64,000 bases of DNA from Saprospira grandis. GTDB lineage: Bacteria; Bacteroidota; Bacteroidia; Chitinophagales; Saprospiraceae. The stretch covers positions 3,985,501 through 4,049,500 of the forward strand of contig NZ_CP110854.1 in the NCBI RefSeq assembly GCF_027594745.1, given 5' to 3'. Positions within the stretch are counted from its first letter, which is position 1. Every line of letters starts with the position of its first letter. The notes under the pieces were generated by a model. That model saw only the letters and a program-made list of their open reading frames with translations, searched no databases and was not told where the DNA came from. The translations under genes were made by a program, and so were the position numbers. Below, one piece after another: positions 42,169-51,395 of the stretch.

Positions 42169-42693
42169 TTAGCGCTTTTTTTTCTCTGGCAAATAGACAA
42201 AATGGCTATTACTCAGTAGTCCATGAAACATTTGTCCCTTGGGGTTTTCATAAATCATTTTGCTGCCGATAATGAAAATGGCCAAGTAAATTAGGCCCGA
42301 AAAGAGAAAAAAGTCGCCATCATAGACAAATAAAAAAAGCGGAACATTGATGATCAGGGTTTTGAGAAACAGGCGAAAAAGAAAGCTCAAAACGGATAAC
42401 TTTTGTTCCTGAGCATTGACCAATTTTAGGCGGGCCAGCCGTTGGGCGGGGCTAGCGCTCCAAACCGACCAAGAAACATAATGGTAGCCTAGGGCGAGGG
42501 CCAGTTGGATGATCCACCAATAGAGCCAATCGTTTGGGGGGAGCAAATTTTGAATCTCCTGGCCCAAAGAGGCATAAGGATGCAGGCGGATCTGCTCTAA
42601 GAGGCCAATCACAACAACTGAAAAGACAACAATAGTAATGCTGTCTATAGCAAAGGTCATAATTCGGGCAGTAAGTTCAACTTTTTTATTCAT
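42169..42693 (-). CDS. RDD-family membrane protein 3
   Basis: 174 residues. MNKKVELTARIMTFAIDSIT is the RDD start (Arg and Asp in helix 1). It continues DWLYWWIIQLALALGYHYVS, WSASPAQRLARLKLVN, and KMIYENPKGQMFHGLLSNSH. It is closely similar to gene 4. Its ATG overlaps the stop of gene 2 by four bases (42690-42693), a sign of translational coupling. Confidence 0.8.
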   Translation of the reverse strand: MNKKVELTARIMTFAIDSITIVVFSVVVIGLLEQIRLHPYASLGQEIQNLLPPNDWLYWWIIQLALALGYHYVSWSVWSASPAQRLARLKLVNAQEQKLSVLSFLFRLFLKTLIINVPLFLFVYDGDFFLFSGLIYLAIFIIGSKMIYENPKGQMFHGLLSNSHFVYLPEKKKR

Positions 42694-43334
42694 CGGTATT
42701 TATTTTGGCGTTCTTTAAGGCGTTCCGCTTCGGTTTCTTCGGCCCAAAAGTCTTCCTCCATTCGCTCTAGAGAAATTTTGGCTTCCTTTTCCTTTTTGGC
42801 TAGGGTCCAGCCCGACCAGCTATCATGAAAAAGCTGGCCCAAAGATGTCTGCCGAGCTTCATTGTAAAACATAAATAGCATCAGAAAATAATAGGCGCCT
42901 ACGCCTAAAAAAAAGCCATCTTCCAGAAAAAAGACAAAGCTCATCGGAATAAGCAGCAGGAACAGAATTTTACTCCAAATATGAATATGGATACTCCCCC
43001 AAGATAAGGGCTGTTCGGCTTCTTTGCCCACCGCCTGCCAATAGAGGCCCAAAAGGCGCTGCCCAAAAGTGGCCCGCCAACTAGAACGCAAGCCCATATA
43101 TTGATAGGCCAGACTAAAGGCGATAAAAAAGCCAAGCGCAAAGGTAAAATCGCTGCCATCGGGGGTGCCGCCCCAAATTTCAAGCAGTTTGTCCATCATC
43201 TTGACAATAAAGGGCAGCTCTTTCATCCCAATAAGCAGCCCAATAATTACGGCCAGATGAATAGCCGTATCTATGCCAAGGGCCAGAATGCGGCGGCCAA
43301 AATGAGGGGGAGGAGTTAAGGTTTTTTTCGCCAT
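42690..43334 (-). CDS. RDD-family membrane protein 2
   Basis: 214 residues from ATG 43334; an ATG at 43370 would overlap the previous gene by 55 bases and adds no family sequence. PPPHFGRRILALGIDTAIHLAV is a canonical RDD first helix. GLRSSWRATFGQRLLGLYW is the second family motif. The charged tail (KEKEAKISLERMEEDFWAEE) is cytosolic. It is the largest of the five. Overlaps on both sides place it in the middle of a coupled set. Confidence 0.8.
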   Translation of the reverse strand: MAKKTLTPPPHFGRRILALGIDTAIHLAVIIGLLIGMKELPFIVKMMDKLLEIWGGTPDGSDFTFALGFFIAFSLAYQYMGLRSSWRATFGQRLLGLYWQAVGKEAEQPLSWGSIHIHIWSKILFLLLIPMSFVFFLEDGFFLGVGAYYFLMLFMFYNEARQTSLGQLFHDSWSGWTLAKKEKEAKISLERMEEDFWAEETEAERLKERQNKYR

Positions 43335-43777
43335 ATTGGGTTTGTTGAAATTAGCTTCTGTTTGGCCCATTTATCGGGATATAAGGGGTAGCTGAGAAAT
43401 AGTAGCTGATAATAGCTAACGAATAAAAAAGCATAGTAAGGGATAAGGATTAAGAAAAAGCCCTTTTCTATGCAAATTAAAAGAAGAGGGAAGTTAAGGA
43501 GAAAAAGCTTATAGATTAGCCTTTTGAGTAGTTGTTTTTGATTGGGCCGCTCCCAAACTAAACCCAAAACTATTTTGCCTAAAGTTCGCTTAAAAACAGA
43601 TTGACAAATATAACTGTAGGCAATGTAAAAGCTCAGGTAGAGCCCCCAATAAAGGACGAAACTCGGAAGCTTCAGGGCAGCAAGAAAAGAAACAAGGCCC
43701 AACTCTCGACTAAAAAACAAGAGTAGGGCCATGAGGAGATGATCTAATAAAAAGGCAGAGCGTCTGGCGACAAGCAT
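43316..43777 (-). CDS. RDD-like membrane protein 1, first of the cluster
   Basis: 153 residues. It has a weaker RDD signature: RRSAFLLDHLLMALLLFFSR at the start and SVFKRTLGKIVLGLVWERPN in the middle, which matches the Arg-x-x-x-G-K-x-x-L-G-L motif of the family. Four hydrophobic helices. It lies nine bases downstream of the interrupted beta-propeller gene and may share its transcript. Confidence 0.72.
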   Translation of the reverse strand: MLVARRSAFLLDHLLMALLLFFSRELGLVSFLAALKLPSFVLYWGLYLSFYIAYSYICQSVFKRTLGKIVLGLVWERPNQKQLLKRLIYKLFLLNFPLLLICIEKGFFLILIPYYAFLFVSYYQLLFLSYPLYPDKWAKQKLISTNPIWRKKP

Positions 43778-43785
43778 TTTTTGAA

Positions 43786-45258
43786 CTATTTTCCATGATG
43801 GATAAACTTAAAGCGCTCTTTTTCTCCATTTTGTTCAACTTCTACAAAATAAATTCCCGCAGCGGCCCGAAAATCGACCTCATGCAAGCTACTTTGAGGG
43901 CTGGCTTTTTCATAAAGCAACTGCCCCGCCGTATTATAAATTCGAATAGTTGCTGGGGCTGCTTTGTTTAGCACAATATTAAAGGAGCCTTGATTGGGGT
44001 TGGGGTAAATCCCTTGGCGAATATTAGAAGAGCTATGAGATGCAGGGCTTGTTGAGGTAATAGCGAAGCAGTTATTGCTGCTTTGCATATCGTAAGTTTT
44101 TAGGCAGTGACAAGCATAGTCATTAAAAACGACTCGCCGCCCATCTGCTGATAGCGCTAGGGCTTTGCCAAATTTACCATTACTTCTGTTGTTGCCTTCA
44201 ATTTGAGCAAAGGGGGTTTTCCATTGATTATTGCACCAAGCATAGCTCCTGATATAGCCCGTATTATTGCCGCTTGGGGCAGCTACCACAATGACAGTTC
44301 CATCTGCACTAATTGTTACGGATTCCCCAAAAAAGGCTTGACTATCTGTAGATCTTATTTCTTGTCCTTTAAGGTTAAATTGGCTGCCATCAAACTCATA
44401 GGCTCTAAAACGACCTGGACTTGGCGCAGGAGGAGGACCATAGGGGTTAGGCGTAGTTCCCTGCGCCTGAGCCATCACAAAATGCTCTCCCGCTCCAGAA
44501 AAGGCAATAGACATTTCGCCAACTAAAGAATAATGGTTAGTTAATGTCGATTGATGCTGCCAGTTTTGACCATCCCAATGAAGGTAGTCTAGGTATTTGC
44601 TCGCTGAGGCAGGGCTATGAAAGCCACCTAGAATGGCCCAATATTCACCATCTGCACTAAGCCCCATATCTCGACCATAACGACCATTATAATGTTGGCC
44701 CTCAATAGGTACACCCTTGAGTTGCCAGCTATTATTTTCCCAGCGGTAGTTATAAAGCATCCCTACATTATCTATAAGTTCATACTGCACAGAGGCCGAG
44801 ATGACAATACTTTCTCCATTCGCACTAAAGGCCAAACTGCTGCCAAAGCTCCCGCTATTATAAAAATGGCTGTTTTCTGTCAAATCTTGCCCCTTTTGCT
44901 GCCAATCGCTGCCGTTCCAAGCATATATTTATACATAGCCTATCTCTCGACCACTACTGTCAGCATAGCTACATTTCTGGGCTAAAGTTAGCCCATCTTC
45001 ACTCATCGCTATAACATCCCAAGCCGATGAATCAATAATTTGGCTGCCCTTTTGGCGCCAATCTTCTGCCTGGCTGTCCCAATAGTAAATACTAATGATG
45101 CCTTGCTCACTAACAGCCAACTGCTGTCCATTCTGGCCTAGGGCCAAGCTGCGCTTACTCTCAACATAATGCATGAGGTCGGTTCCTGCATCTTGCCATT
45201 GTCCAAATAATAGAACCGATAAGAATAGATAGCAGGTAGAAAGGGAAAATCGTTTCAT
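43786..45258 (-). pseudogene. Secreted beta-propeller protein with T9SS domain, interrupted by in-frame TAA
   Basis: ATG 45258 gives a signal peptide (MKRFSLSTCYLFLSVLLFGQ) and 109 residues ending SSGREIGYV, then TAA at 44929-44931. The same frame continues (IYAWNGSDWQQKGQDL, TENSHFYNSGSFG) with no further stop to 43786. Repeats such as LSADGEYWAILGG, ISADGTVIVVAAP and LSADGRRVVFND, each with YxWxxxxWxxKG, recur on both sides of the TAA. They show that it splits one seven-bladed-like propeller, followed by a T9SS type A domain (GIYPNPNQGSFNIVL to EKERFKFIHHGK). Without the N-terminal part the remainder lacks a signal peptide and could not be secreted. A single substitution (for example AAA or CGA-like to TAA) is the simplest cause. 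Confidence 0.8.
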
Positions 45259-45364
45259 GAGGAGAATTTTATTAAGTGTTGTTTAATATAGTACACTTTG
45301 GTTAAAGTATATTATTAAGACCTTAAAGCTTTACCTAAGGTTGTAATTTAGTTCCTTTTAACCA

Positions 45365-45399
45365 AAAAAGAGCTATGAGACCCTCGTCCCACAGCTCTT
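45365..45399 (-). terminator. Intrinsic terminator after the DUF975-like gene
   Basis: On the minus strand AAGAGCT (45393-45399) and AGCTCTT (45368-45374) form the base of an imperfect stem extended by TG/CA and GA/TC, followed by TTTTTTGG. It lies 22 bases past the stop at 45421. Confidence 0.7.
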
Positions 45400-45420
45400 A
45401 AAACCAAAACTTAATCTATG

Positions 45421-46032
45421 CTAAGACAAACGCTTAGATAACTGCGCATAACTATAGGCCTCTAAACCCAAATAAAAAGGAAAATAGAGGATGTAGTAAA
45501 TCGAAAACAAATAAGGACCTACCTCCGGAATAACCAAAAACAAGGGAAAGGGAAGAAAAGAGATTACCTTAGCCGCAAATAAACTCCACTTATAACCATG
45601 CGTAATCTTATTGCTCTGACTAAGGGCCTCTGAAGGCGATAGCTCCTTGTCGAGCAAAATATACAAACTCATAGAGTAGCTATAAGACAAAATAAGCCCC
45701 GGAATAATCGCAAATACATAAGCCGGCCCCAAAATCATATTGTACAAACCCGCCCAAAGAAAAAATTCACCCATGTTCTTCCGATAACGACCATCAAATA
45801 TAGCAAGGGGGTTCACTGCTTTACCCTTGCTCATCTCTACCGGCAAAGAAAAAAGTGCAATAGTGGTCCCTACGTTTACATACGGAATCCAAATCGTAAG
45901 CATCCATAGTAAGGAAGCCCCCAACAAGGACAAAAAGTTTTTGAGGCCCCAAACAAAACCTTTGCTCAAGAGCTGCCCCATGCCTAACTCAACCACTACA
46001 GCCGATGACTGTGCATTTGATACATCTTTCAT
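45421..46032 (-). CDS. DUF975-like integral membrane protein
   Basis: 203 residues from ATG 46032; the frame extends to 46110, but MKDVSNAQSSAVVVELGMGQ is a more natural start. Five to six hydrophobic segments (LSLLGASLLWMLTIWIPYVN, FLWAGLYNMILGPAYVFAII, FAAKVISFLPFPLFLVI). The loop LDKELSPSEALSQSNKITHGYKW resembles the conserved LSPxEALxxSxxxMxGxKW motif of DUF975-type proteins. No enzymatic function is known. It is divergent from the outer-membrane protein gene at 46233. Confidence 0.65.
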   Translation of the reverse strand: MKDVSNAQSSAVVVELGMGQLLSKGFVWGLKNFLSLLGASLLWMLTIWIPYVNVGTTIALFSLPVEMSKGKAVNPLAIFDGRYRKNMGEFFLWAGLYNMILGPAYVFAIIPGLILSYSYSMSLYILLDKELSPSEALSQSNKITHGYKWSLFAAKVISFLPFPLFLVIPEVGPYLFSIYYILYFPFYLGLEAYSYAQLSKRLS

Positions 46033-46232
46033 GCTTAAAAATTTAAGTTTATTAAATAAGATATAACAAGTATAGGGCTTAATTTTTACTAACGCAAGTT
46101 GTGAACGCATTTTTTTGATATATTTTTTAAGTTATGTCTGTTTTGGCCCTTTTGGGATGGGCTTGCGTTTTCAAACTGACTTTATTTTTTTAGCTTTGCA
46201 GCCCAATCTACTGGGTTCAAAAAAACAATCTT

Positions 46233-47006
46233 ATGCGACTCTATTTTCCGCTATTTTTCAGCTTTCTTTTCTTAGGGCATGCGCTTTGGGCCCAAAAAGA
46301 AGAGCAGGAGGGCAGTCTGCCCGCCGCCTTCCTGATCGATATCAATTATGCTTTTCATCTGCCCGAAGGCGATATGAAGGCCGATTATTATCAGAGCAAT
46401 AGCGCCGGTGGACAGCTGGCCTATCTCAGCCCAAAAAACTGGATTTTTGGCCTCTCGGGCCAGGTCATTTTTGCCGATCGAGTGAAAACGGATGTGCTGG
46501 CCCCCCTGCGCGAGGCCAATGGCGAGCTCATTAGCCTTTATGGCGATATGGGCCTGACGCAATTGGGCCAAAGGGGCTTTATTTTTACGGGCCAAATCGG
46601 AAAGTTGGTTTCGCTCAATAAAAAGAACCGCCGCCACAATCTGGAGTTTCGCCTGGGCGCCGGCTATATGGAGCATTGGGTGCGCATCCGCCTAATGAGC
46701 AGAGAGGAGGAACTGCCACAATTGCAAGGCGATTATATTAAGGGCTATGACCAACGCCGAGCAGGCCTGAGCTTGCAGCAGTTTGTGGGCTACCGCTATA
46801 TGAGCCGCAACCGCATGCTCAATCTTTTTGTGGGCCTAGATCTCAATCAGGCCTTTACCACTAGCGTCCGAGGCTGGGATTACCACCTCCGCCAAGCCAA
46901 TACAGAAAGCCAGTTCGATATGCTCTATGGTTTCCGCGCCGGTTTCTGCATTCCCTTTTTCATCTATAATGAAAATACCCGTAGCGATGAGCTGAAGTTT
47001 TATTAA
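46233..47006 (+). CDS. Outer-membrane beta-barrel-like protein
   Basis: 257 residues with signal peptide (MRLYFPLFFSFLFLGHALWAQ). The mature part has many alternating aromatic strands (NWIFGLSGQVIFADRVKTDV, RGFIFTGQIGKLVSLNKKN, LEFRLGAGYMEHWVRIRLMS, QQFVGYRYMSRNRMLNLFVG, LDLNQAFTTSV, MLYGFRAGFCIPFFIYNE) and ends in an aromatic residue (LKFY), as outer-membrane barrels do. Eight to ten strands fit its size. The function is unknown. It is a single gene between a divergent membrane-protein gene and a GC block. Confidence 0.75.
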   Translation: MRLYFPLFFSFLFLGHALWAQKEEQEGSLPAAFLIDINYAFHLPEGDMKADYYQSNSAGGQLAYLSPKNWIFGLSGQVIFADRVKTDVLAPLREANGELISLYGDMGLTQLGQRGFIFTGQIGKLVSLNKKNRRHNLEFRLGAGYMEHWVRIRLMSREEELPQLQGDYIKGYDQRRAGLSLQQFVGYRYMSRNRMLNLFVGLDLNQAFTTSVRGWDYHLRQANTESQFDMLYGFRAGFCIPFFIYNENTRSDELKFY

Positions 47007-47010
47007 GGGG

Positions 47011-47125
47011 TTTTGGGGCCTGCCGCCTTCGGCGGCCGGGCCCTTGCATGGCTCGCAGGTCTGCTCGGCCCTGCGGGCTTCGCCCTGGGTCTGCCGCTGC
47101 GCGGCACCATTTCAGGCCCCTAGGC
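47011..47125 (+). repeat. GC-rich modular hairpin repeat, copy 15
   Basis: TTTTGGGGCCTGCCGCC-ttc-GGCGGCCGGG, CCCTTGCATGGCTCGCAGGTC, TGCTCGGCCCTGCG, variable GGGC-ttc-GCCC, TGGGTCTGCCGC-tgc-GCGGCACCA, TTTCAGGCCCCTAGGCC. It starts a few bases after the stop at 47006 and is joined to array D. Confidence 0.88.
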
Positions 47126-47127
47126 CG

Positions 47128-47245
47128 ATGCTGTAGGTTAAAACCTACAGCAAAATGGCATTGCTTCGCAATCATTGATAGATGAGGGCTAAAGCCCCTC
47201 ATAAAATTAACTTTCGGCCATCCTTTGATAAAAATTTCAGGCCAG
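47128..47245. repeat. Short-palindrome array D
   Basis: CTGTAGGTTAAAACCTACAG (47131-47150), ATTGCTTCGCAAT (47160-47172), ATGAGGGCT-aa-AGCCCCTCAT (47182-47202, one bulge), then a tail GGCCATCCTTTGATAAAAAT that recurs reversed at 55530-55550. Confidence 0.82.
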
Positions 47246-47301
47246 TCAAGGCTTAGCTTTAGGCCCTCTCCCCAAAACAAAAACTAGAAATATATAATAT
47301 C

Positions 47302-48546
47302 ATGGCGCTTTTCTTCTATCGCCTCGGACTTTGGGCCTATCGACTAGCCCTACAATTGGCTAGCCCTTTTGTCCCTAAGGCCAAACTATGGACCCAAGGC
47401 CGCCAAAATTGGCGAAAAAAATATGCAAAACAATTGGCCCAACTACCCCCAAATAAAAAGCGCTATTGGTTTCATGCCGCTTCTTTAGGAGAGTTTGAAC
47501 AAGGCCGCCCACTACTAGAAGCTCTGCGCGCCCAAGAACCCGAGGCCCTCATTTTACTCAGCTTTTTTTCGCCCTCAGGCTATGAAAAACAAAAAAACTA
47601 CGCCCTAGCCGATTGGGTGGGCTACCTGCCCATGGATGGCCCCAAAAATGCCCAAGATTTTATTGCCCTTTTGGCGCCCAAACAAGCATTTTTTGTGCGC
47701 TATGAGTTCTGGTATTTTTACCTTAAGGTTTTGGCCGAAAAAAATATCCCCGCCTATCTGGTCTCCGCCAATTTTTGGCCCGCCCTGCCATTTTTTAAGC
47801 CTTGGGGCGGCCTGTTTAGAAAAATGTTGGCCCAGTATCAGCAGATTTTTGTGCAAGATGAATATTCTAAAGAATTGCTGGCTAGCATCAGTTGCCCCGC
47901 TATCGTTACAGGCGATACCCGCCTAGATCGGGTGCTCAGAATCCGAGAAGAGGCCAAAAATTATCCCTTGGTCCAACAATTTAAAGGCGAAAATAAACTC
48001 TGGGTGCTGGGCAGTAGCTGGCCCGCCGACGAAAAAATTTGTTTGCCCTTTTATCTGGACCATTTGCAGCCCCAAAACTGGAAACTACTCATCGCCCCCC
48101 ACGAAATAGGCGAGGAGCGCATCCAAAAATTACTCAATAGCTTGCCCAAAGGCTCGGCTATCCGCTATTCTAGCCTGAGCGAAAAAGAATTATCGGGCCA
48201 AGAAAATATCTTAATTATTGATAATATCGGTATGCTTAGCAGCCTCTACCGCTATGCCAGTATGGCTTATGTAGGTGGAGGCTTTGGCAAAGGAATTCAC
48301 AATACACTAGAACCCGCAGTTTATCAAATTCCCCTTTTCTTTGGACCAAATCACAAAAAGTTTGTAGAAGCAACTGATTTAATTAACTTAGGCCTTGCGC
48401 AAGCTATCCGCAGCCAAGAGGAATTGGCCACCGCTTTTAATGGGCTCAACTACAAACTGCTGGCCCAAAAAGCAGAGCAATATATTCAGGCGCAGGCTGG
48501 CGCTAGTCAAAAAATTCTGGACTACCTCAAGCAATCAACAGAGTGA
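47302..48546 (+). CDS. waaA: 3-deoxy-D-manno-octulosonic acid (Kdo) transferase
   Basis: 414 residues. WaaA/KdtA attaches Kdo from CMP-Kdo to lipid A at the inner membrane. The N-terminal hydrophobic helix FYRLGLWAYRLALQLASPFV anchors it. WFHAASLGEFEQGRPLLEAL contains the catalytic Glu (E64). SANFWPALPF, VTGDTRLDRVLRI, LWVLGSSWPADEK, IAPHEIGEERI and YVGGGFGKGIHNTLEPAVYQ (GT30 C-terminal domain binding the nucleotide sugar) all match. The next gene overlaps its stop by four bases. Confidence 0.94.
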   Translation: MALFFYRLGLWAYRLALQLASPFVPKAKLWTQGRQNWRKKYAKQLAQLPPNKKRYWFHAASLGEFEQGRPLLEALRAQEPEALILLSFFSPSGYEKQKNYALADWVGYLPMDGPKNAQDFIALLAPKQAFFVRYEFWYFYLKVLAEKNIPAYLVSANFWPALPFFKPWGGLFRKMLAQYQQIFVQDEYSKELLASISCPAIVTGDTRLDRVLRIREEAKNYPLVQQFKGENKLWVLGSSWPADEKICLPFYLDHLQPQNWKLLIAPHEIGEERIQKLLNSLPKGSAIRYSSLSEKELSGQENILIIDNIGMLSSLYRYASMAYVGGGFGKGIHNTLEPAVYQIPLFFGPNHKKFVEATDLINLGLAQAIRSQEELATAFNGLNYKLLAQKAEQYIQAQAGASQKILDYLKQSTE

Positions 48547-51257
48547 AGTGGAGCATTAAGTATATGCAAGCAGGGCTAGTACGCCTTTGGTGGGTCAATA
48601 TATATCCGTTTTTTTACTGGTTTCGGCTTCCCCTGGCCGCAAGCAGTCTTTTTTTGGCCCTTTGTATTTTTACAGGGGTGCAGCTGGGCTGGTTTCGAGC
48701 CCCTTTTTCGAGCCTTTCTCCCTTGGCGGCAGTCCCCTCAAGTAGCTCCGTCGTAATTGAAATCAGAGATTGGGAAAATAGCCAAAACCGCTTGCAGGCC
48801 GCCCAATATGCCAATGCCCTGAAAGCCATAGGCGCTAGCGAGCATTGGGTAGATGAGTTGGCCCTTTGGCAAAAAGAATTGGCCCGCCTCAAACGAGACA
48901 AACACCCCTTTGCCAAAAAACAAATCTTTACGGCTGTTCAGCTCAATGGGGCACAGTCTCTTTCTTATCTACATATTGCGGCCCAATTCCCAAAAGAGTT
49001 GCGGCCCACTCAATTAGCCGCCCAGTTGAAGGTCCCAATTACCGATAAACACAGTTATCGAGGGAGCCAAATTTATCAATTGGAGCTGCCTGATGGAGAG
49101 CGATTTAGTCTCTGCCAGTACCGCTCTTTGCTCTTGTTTAGCCGAGAGTCGGCCCTAGTAGAGGCCGCCCTAGAGCAACTGGGCAGCATTCGCTCTAGCC
49201 TGAGCTGGGAGCAAGATTTTTTGGCCCTACAAGATAATCGCAGCGATTCGGACCTCAGTTTTTACATCAATTTTCAGAATTTACCGCTTTTGGCCAATTT
49301 GCTTTCTGGCCAAAGCCTCCCTTTTGTAGAAGGCCTGACCAATGATTTTAGCTGGCAGGGCTTCGATTGCCGCTTCCAAGAACAACATCTGGTAGGTAGC
49401 GGACAGCTTTATTTGGCCCAAAAGGATGATTACTGGAGCTATTTGTTAAATGCGCCTAGCAATGAAAATAGCCAAATTGCCGCCTATTTGCCCGAACAGT
49501 TGGCTTTTGCCCTAACGGTTAATATCTCCGCCTTTGGCGATTATTACCGCCAACAAAAAGAGTTGGATCCCGATTTCTCCCGCTATATTTTGCCCTATTT
49601 GGGCCGAGAGCTGGCCTTTTTTATGCAAGAACCCGCCCAAGAAGAAGATTTACAGCCTGCTTATGCGGTGGCGCTAGCCCTGCAAAATCCCTTGGAGGCC
49701 AAAGAGAAACTCAAAAAACTGGAAGGCGAAAAAGGCCTATTGGATAGTATGCAATACCAAGGGGCCGAAATTAGAAGGTTGGCCAAAAATGGCCTGCTCA
49801 GCCCCTTGTTTGGAGGCGAGTTTGCCCCCTTGCAAACCCCCTATTACCTAGTTGCCGACAACTACCTGATTTTGGCCAATAGCCGCCGACAGCTAGAACG
49901 CTGGTGGGAGCAATACCAAAATAAAAAGATGCTGGTCCATAATCCCGTTTTTAAGGGCCAAGTAGAGCAGATGAAAAACCGCTCGACCCTCTATTTCTTG
50001 ATCAATACGCCCAATGCGGCCCTCTTATTCAAAAAGTTTTTGCGCAAAGATTGGCGAGATGCCTTTGACCAGCGCTTTTTGGCCTTTCGCTCGCTCTATC
50101 CCATGGGCCTACAGCTAACGGCGCATAAGGGCCATTTCCTCAGTACCTTTTCGGCCGCTACCCAAGCGCTGCAAGAACAGGCCGGAGCCGAACTGCTCTG
50201 GCGAGCCGCCCTAGACAGCAGTCTGCTGATGCCGCCTAGCCTGTTGCAAAACCCCAAAACAGGAAGCTATTTTATTGCGGCCCAAGATAAGGCCAAGCGC
50301 CTCTACCTTTTTAATAATGCGGGAGAATTGCTCTGGAAAAAAGCCCTGGGCGAGCAGCTATTGGGCCCACCCCAATTGGTAGATTACTATAGCAACGGAA
50401 ATTATCAGTTGGCGGCCAACACCAAAAGCAAGATTTATATTTGGGAAGAAGATGGCGAGCTACTCAAGGACATTCCCTTGGTCATTCGGGCCCTAAATGC
50501 GGTCATGTCGGTAGACTATGGCCGAGGATTGCGCTTTTTTGTCTCCGCCGCCGATAAAAATATTTATGGCTTCGATAAATTTGGTAAACCCCTAGAGGGC
50601 TGGAACCCCAATAGCAAAATGGGCGCTCTGCGCTTTCCCTTGCGCTACCTAGAAAAGGGCGAGAAGGATTATATTTTGGGCATGAGTGGCTCGGGCCAGT
50701 TGTACTTTATGAAACGCAGTGGCGACCGAAGAATGCCGACCAAAAGCTTTAAGGGCTATTATCTCGATAATTTTTATTTGGACCTAGAGCAGGAGCGGAT
50801 TGTGGCCGGAGCCACCAACGGACAAATTGAAGTCTGTAACCTGCAAGGCAAAAAGTTTGGCATTCCGCCCCCAGAAAAAAATATGAAGGGCGTTCAATTT
50901 GCTTATGCCGATCTTTTGGGCGACCTTCGCCCCGATTTTATGCGCCTGATGGGGCAGAAGTTGTACATCCATTATTATGATACGGCCCAAAGTCTGCAAG
51001 CGGCTCCGGTATATGAATATGAGGCGCCTCAAACAGACATTTTTCCGATTCGTTTATTGGCCCAAGAAAAAGCACTTCTGGGCAGTTATTCGGCAACAAA
51101 GGGCCAGATTTATCTGATTGATGCGGCCGGAAAACTACAAAAGGGTTTTCCCCTTGCCGCCGATGGTCCCTTTGTGGTGGCCGATCTTTTTGATGATAAT
51201 AATAATGTCTTGCTCTGTAGCCAAGGCAAGGAATTGAAGGCCTATAAGTTGCGTTAG
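48543..51257 (+). CDS. Large membrane-anchored protein with C-terminal propeller-like domain
   Basis: 904 residues from GTG 48543, overlapping waaA by four bases (GTGA). An N-terminal anchor helix (LPLAASSLFLALCIFTGVQL) is followed by a domain resembling DUF3352-type proteins of Bacteroidota (SSSVVIEIRDWENSQNRLQA, then YANALKAIGASEHWVDELAL and SYRGSQIYQLELPDGERFSL). From about residue 555 a beta-propeller-like part appears (LFNNAGELLWKKALGEQLLG, NTKSKIYIWEEDGELLKDIP, AADKNIYGFDKFGKPLEGWN, VEVCNLQGKKFGIPPPEKN-like, LIDAAGKLQKGFPL). Periplasmic by topology. The function is unknown; coupling to waaA hints at envelope assembly. Confidence 0.75.
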   Translation: MKWSIKYMQAGLVRLWWVNIYPFFYWFRLPLAASSLFLALCIFTGVQLGWFRAPFSSLSPLAAVPSSSSVVIEIRDWENSQNRLQAAQYANALKAIGASEHWVDELALWQKELARLKRDKHPFAKKQIFTAVQLNGAQSLSYLHIAAQFPKELRPTQLAAQLKVPITDKHSYRGSQIYQLELPDGERFSLCQYRSLLLFSRESALVEAALEQLGSIRSSLSWEQDFLALQDNRSDSDLSFYINFQNLPLLANLLSGQSLPFVEGLTNDFSWQGFDCRFQEQHLVGSGQLYLAQKDDYWSYLLNAPSNENSQIAAYLPEQLAFALTVNISAFGDYYRQQKELDPDFSRYILPYLGRELAFFMQEPAQEEDLQPAYAVALALQNPLEAKEKLKKLEGEKGLLDSMQYQGAEIRRLAKNGLLSPLFGGEFAPLQTPYYLVADNYLILANSRRQLERWWEQYQNKKMLVHNPVFKGQVEQMKNRSTLYFLINTPNAALLFKKFLRKDWRDAFDQRFLAFRSLYPMGLQLTAHKGHFLSTFSAATQALQEQAGAELLWRAALDSSLLMPPSLLQNPKTGSYFIAAQDKAKRLYLFNNAGELLWKKALGEQLLGPPQLVDYYSNGNYQLAANTKSKIYIWEEDGELLKDIPLVIRALNAVMSVDYGRGLRFFVSAADKNIYGFDKFGKPLEGWNPNSKMGALRFPLRYLEKGEKDYILGMSGSGQLYFMKRSGDRRMPTKSFKGYYLDNFYLDLEQERIVAGATNGQIEVCNLQGKKFGIPPPEKNMKGVQFAYADLLGDLRPDFMRLMGQKLYIHYYDTAQSLQAAPVYEYEAPQTDIFPIRLLAQEKALLGSYSATKGQIYLIDAAGKLQKGFPLAADGPFVVADLFDDNNNVLLCSQGKELKAYKLR

Positions 51258-51266
51258 GCGATGGAT

Positions 51267-51395
51267 TTGGGGCTTGCCCGCCCTGCGGGCGGGCCGGGCT
51301 GTGCGGCAGCTCGCTGCTCGCTCGGCCCTGCGCAAAAAAGCGAAGCTTTTTTGCGCGGTCTGGCCCTTCGGGCCACTGCCTACCATCCCTAAGCC
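51267..51395 (+). repeat. GC-rich modular hairpin repeat, copy 16
   Basis: TTGGGGCTTGCCCGCCC-tgc-GGGCGGGC, CGGGCTGTGCGGCAGCTCGC, TGCTCGCTCGGCCCTGCGC, variable AAAAAAGC-gaa-GCTTTTTT, GCGGTCTGGCCC-ttc-GGGCCACTGC, TACCATCCCTAAGCC. It forms an inverted pair with the following copy without an array between them. Confidence 0.9.
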
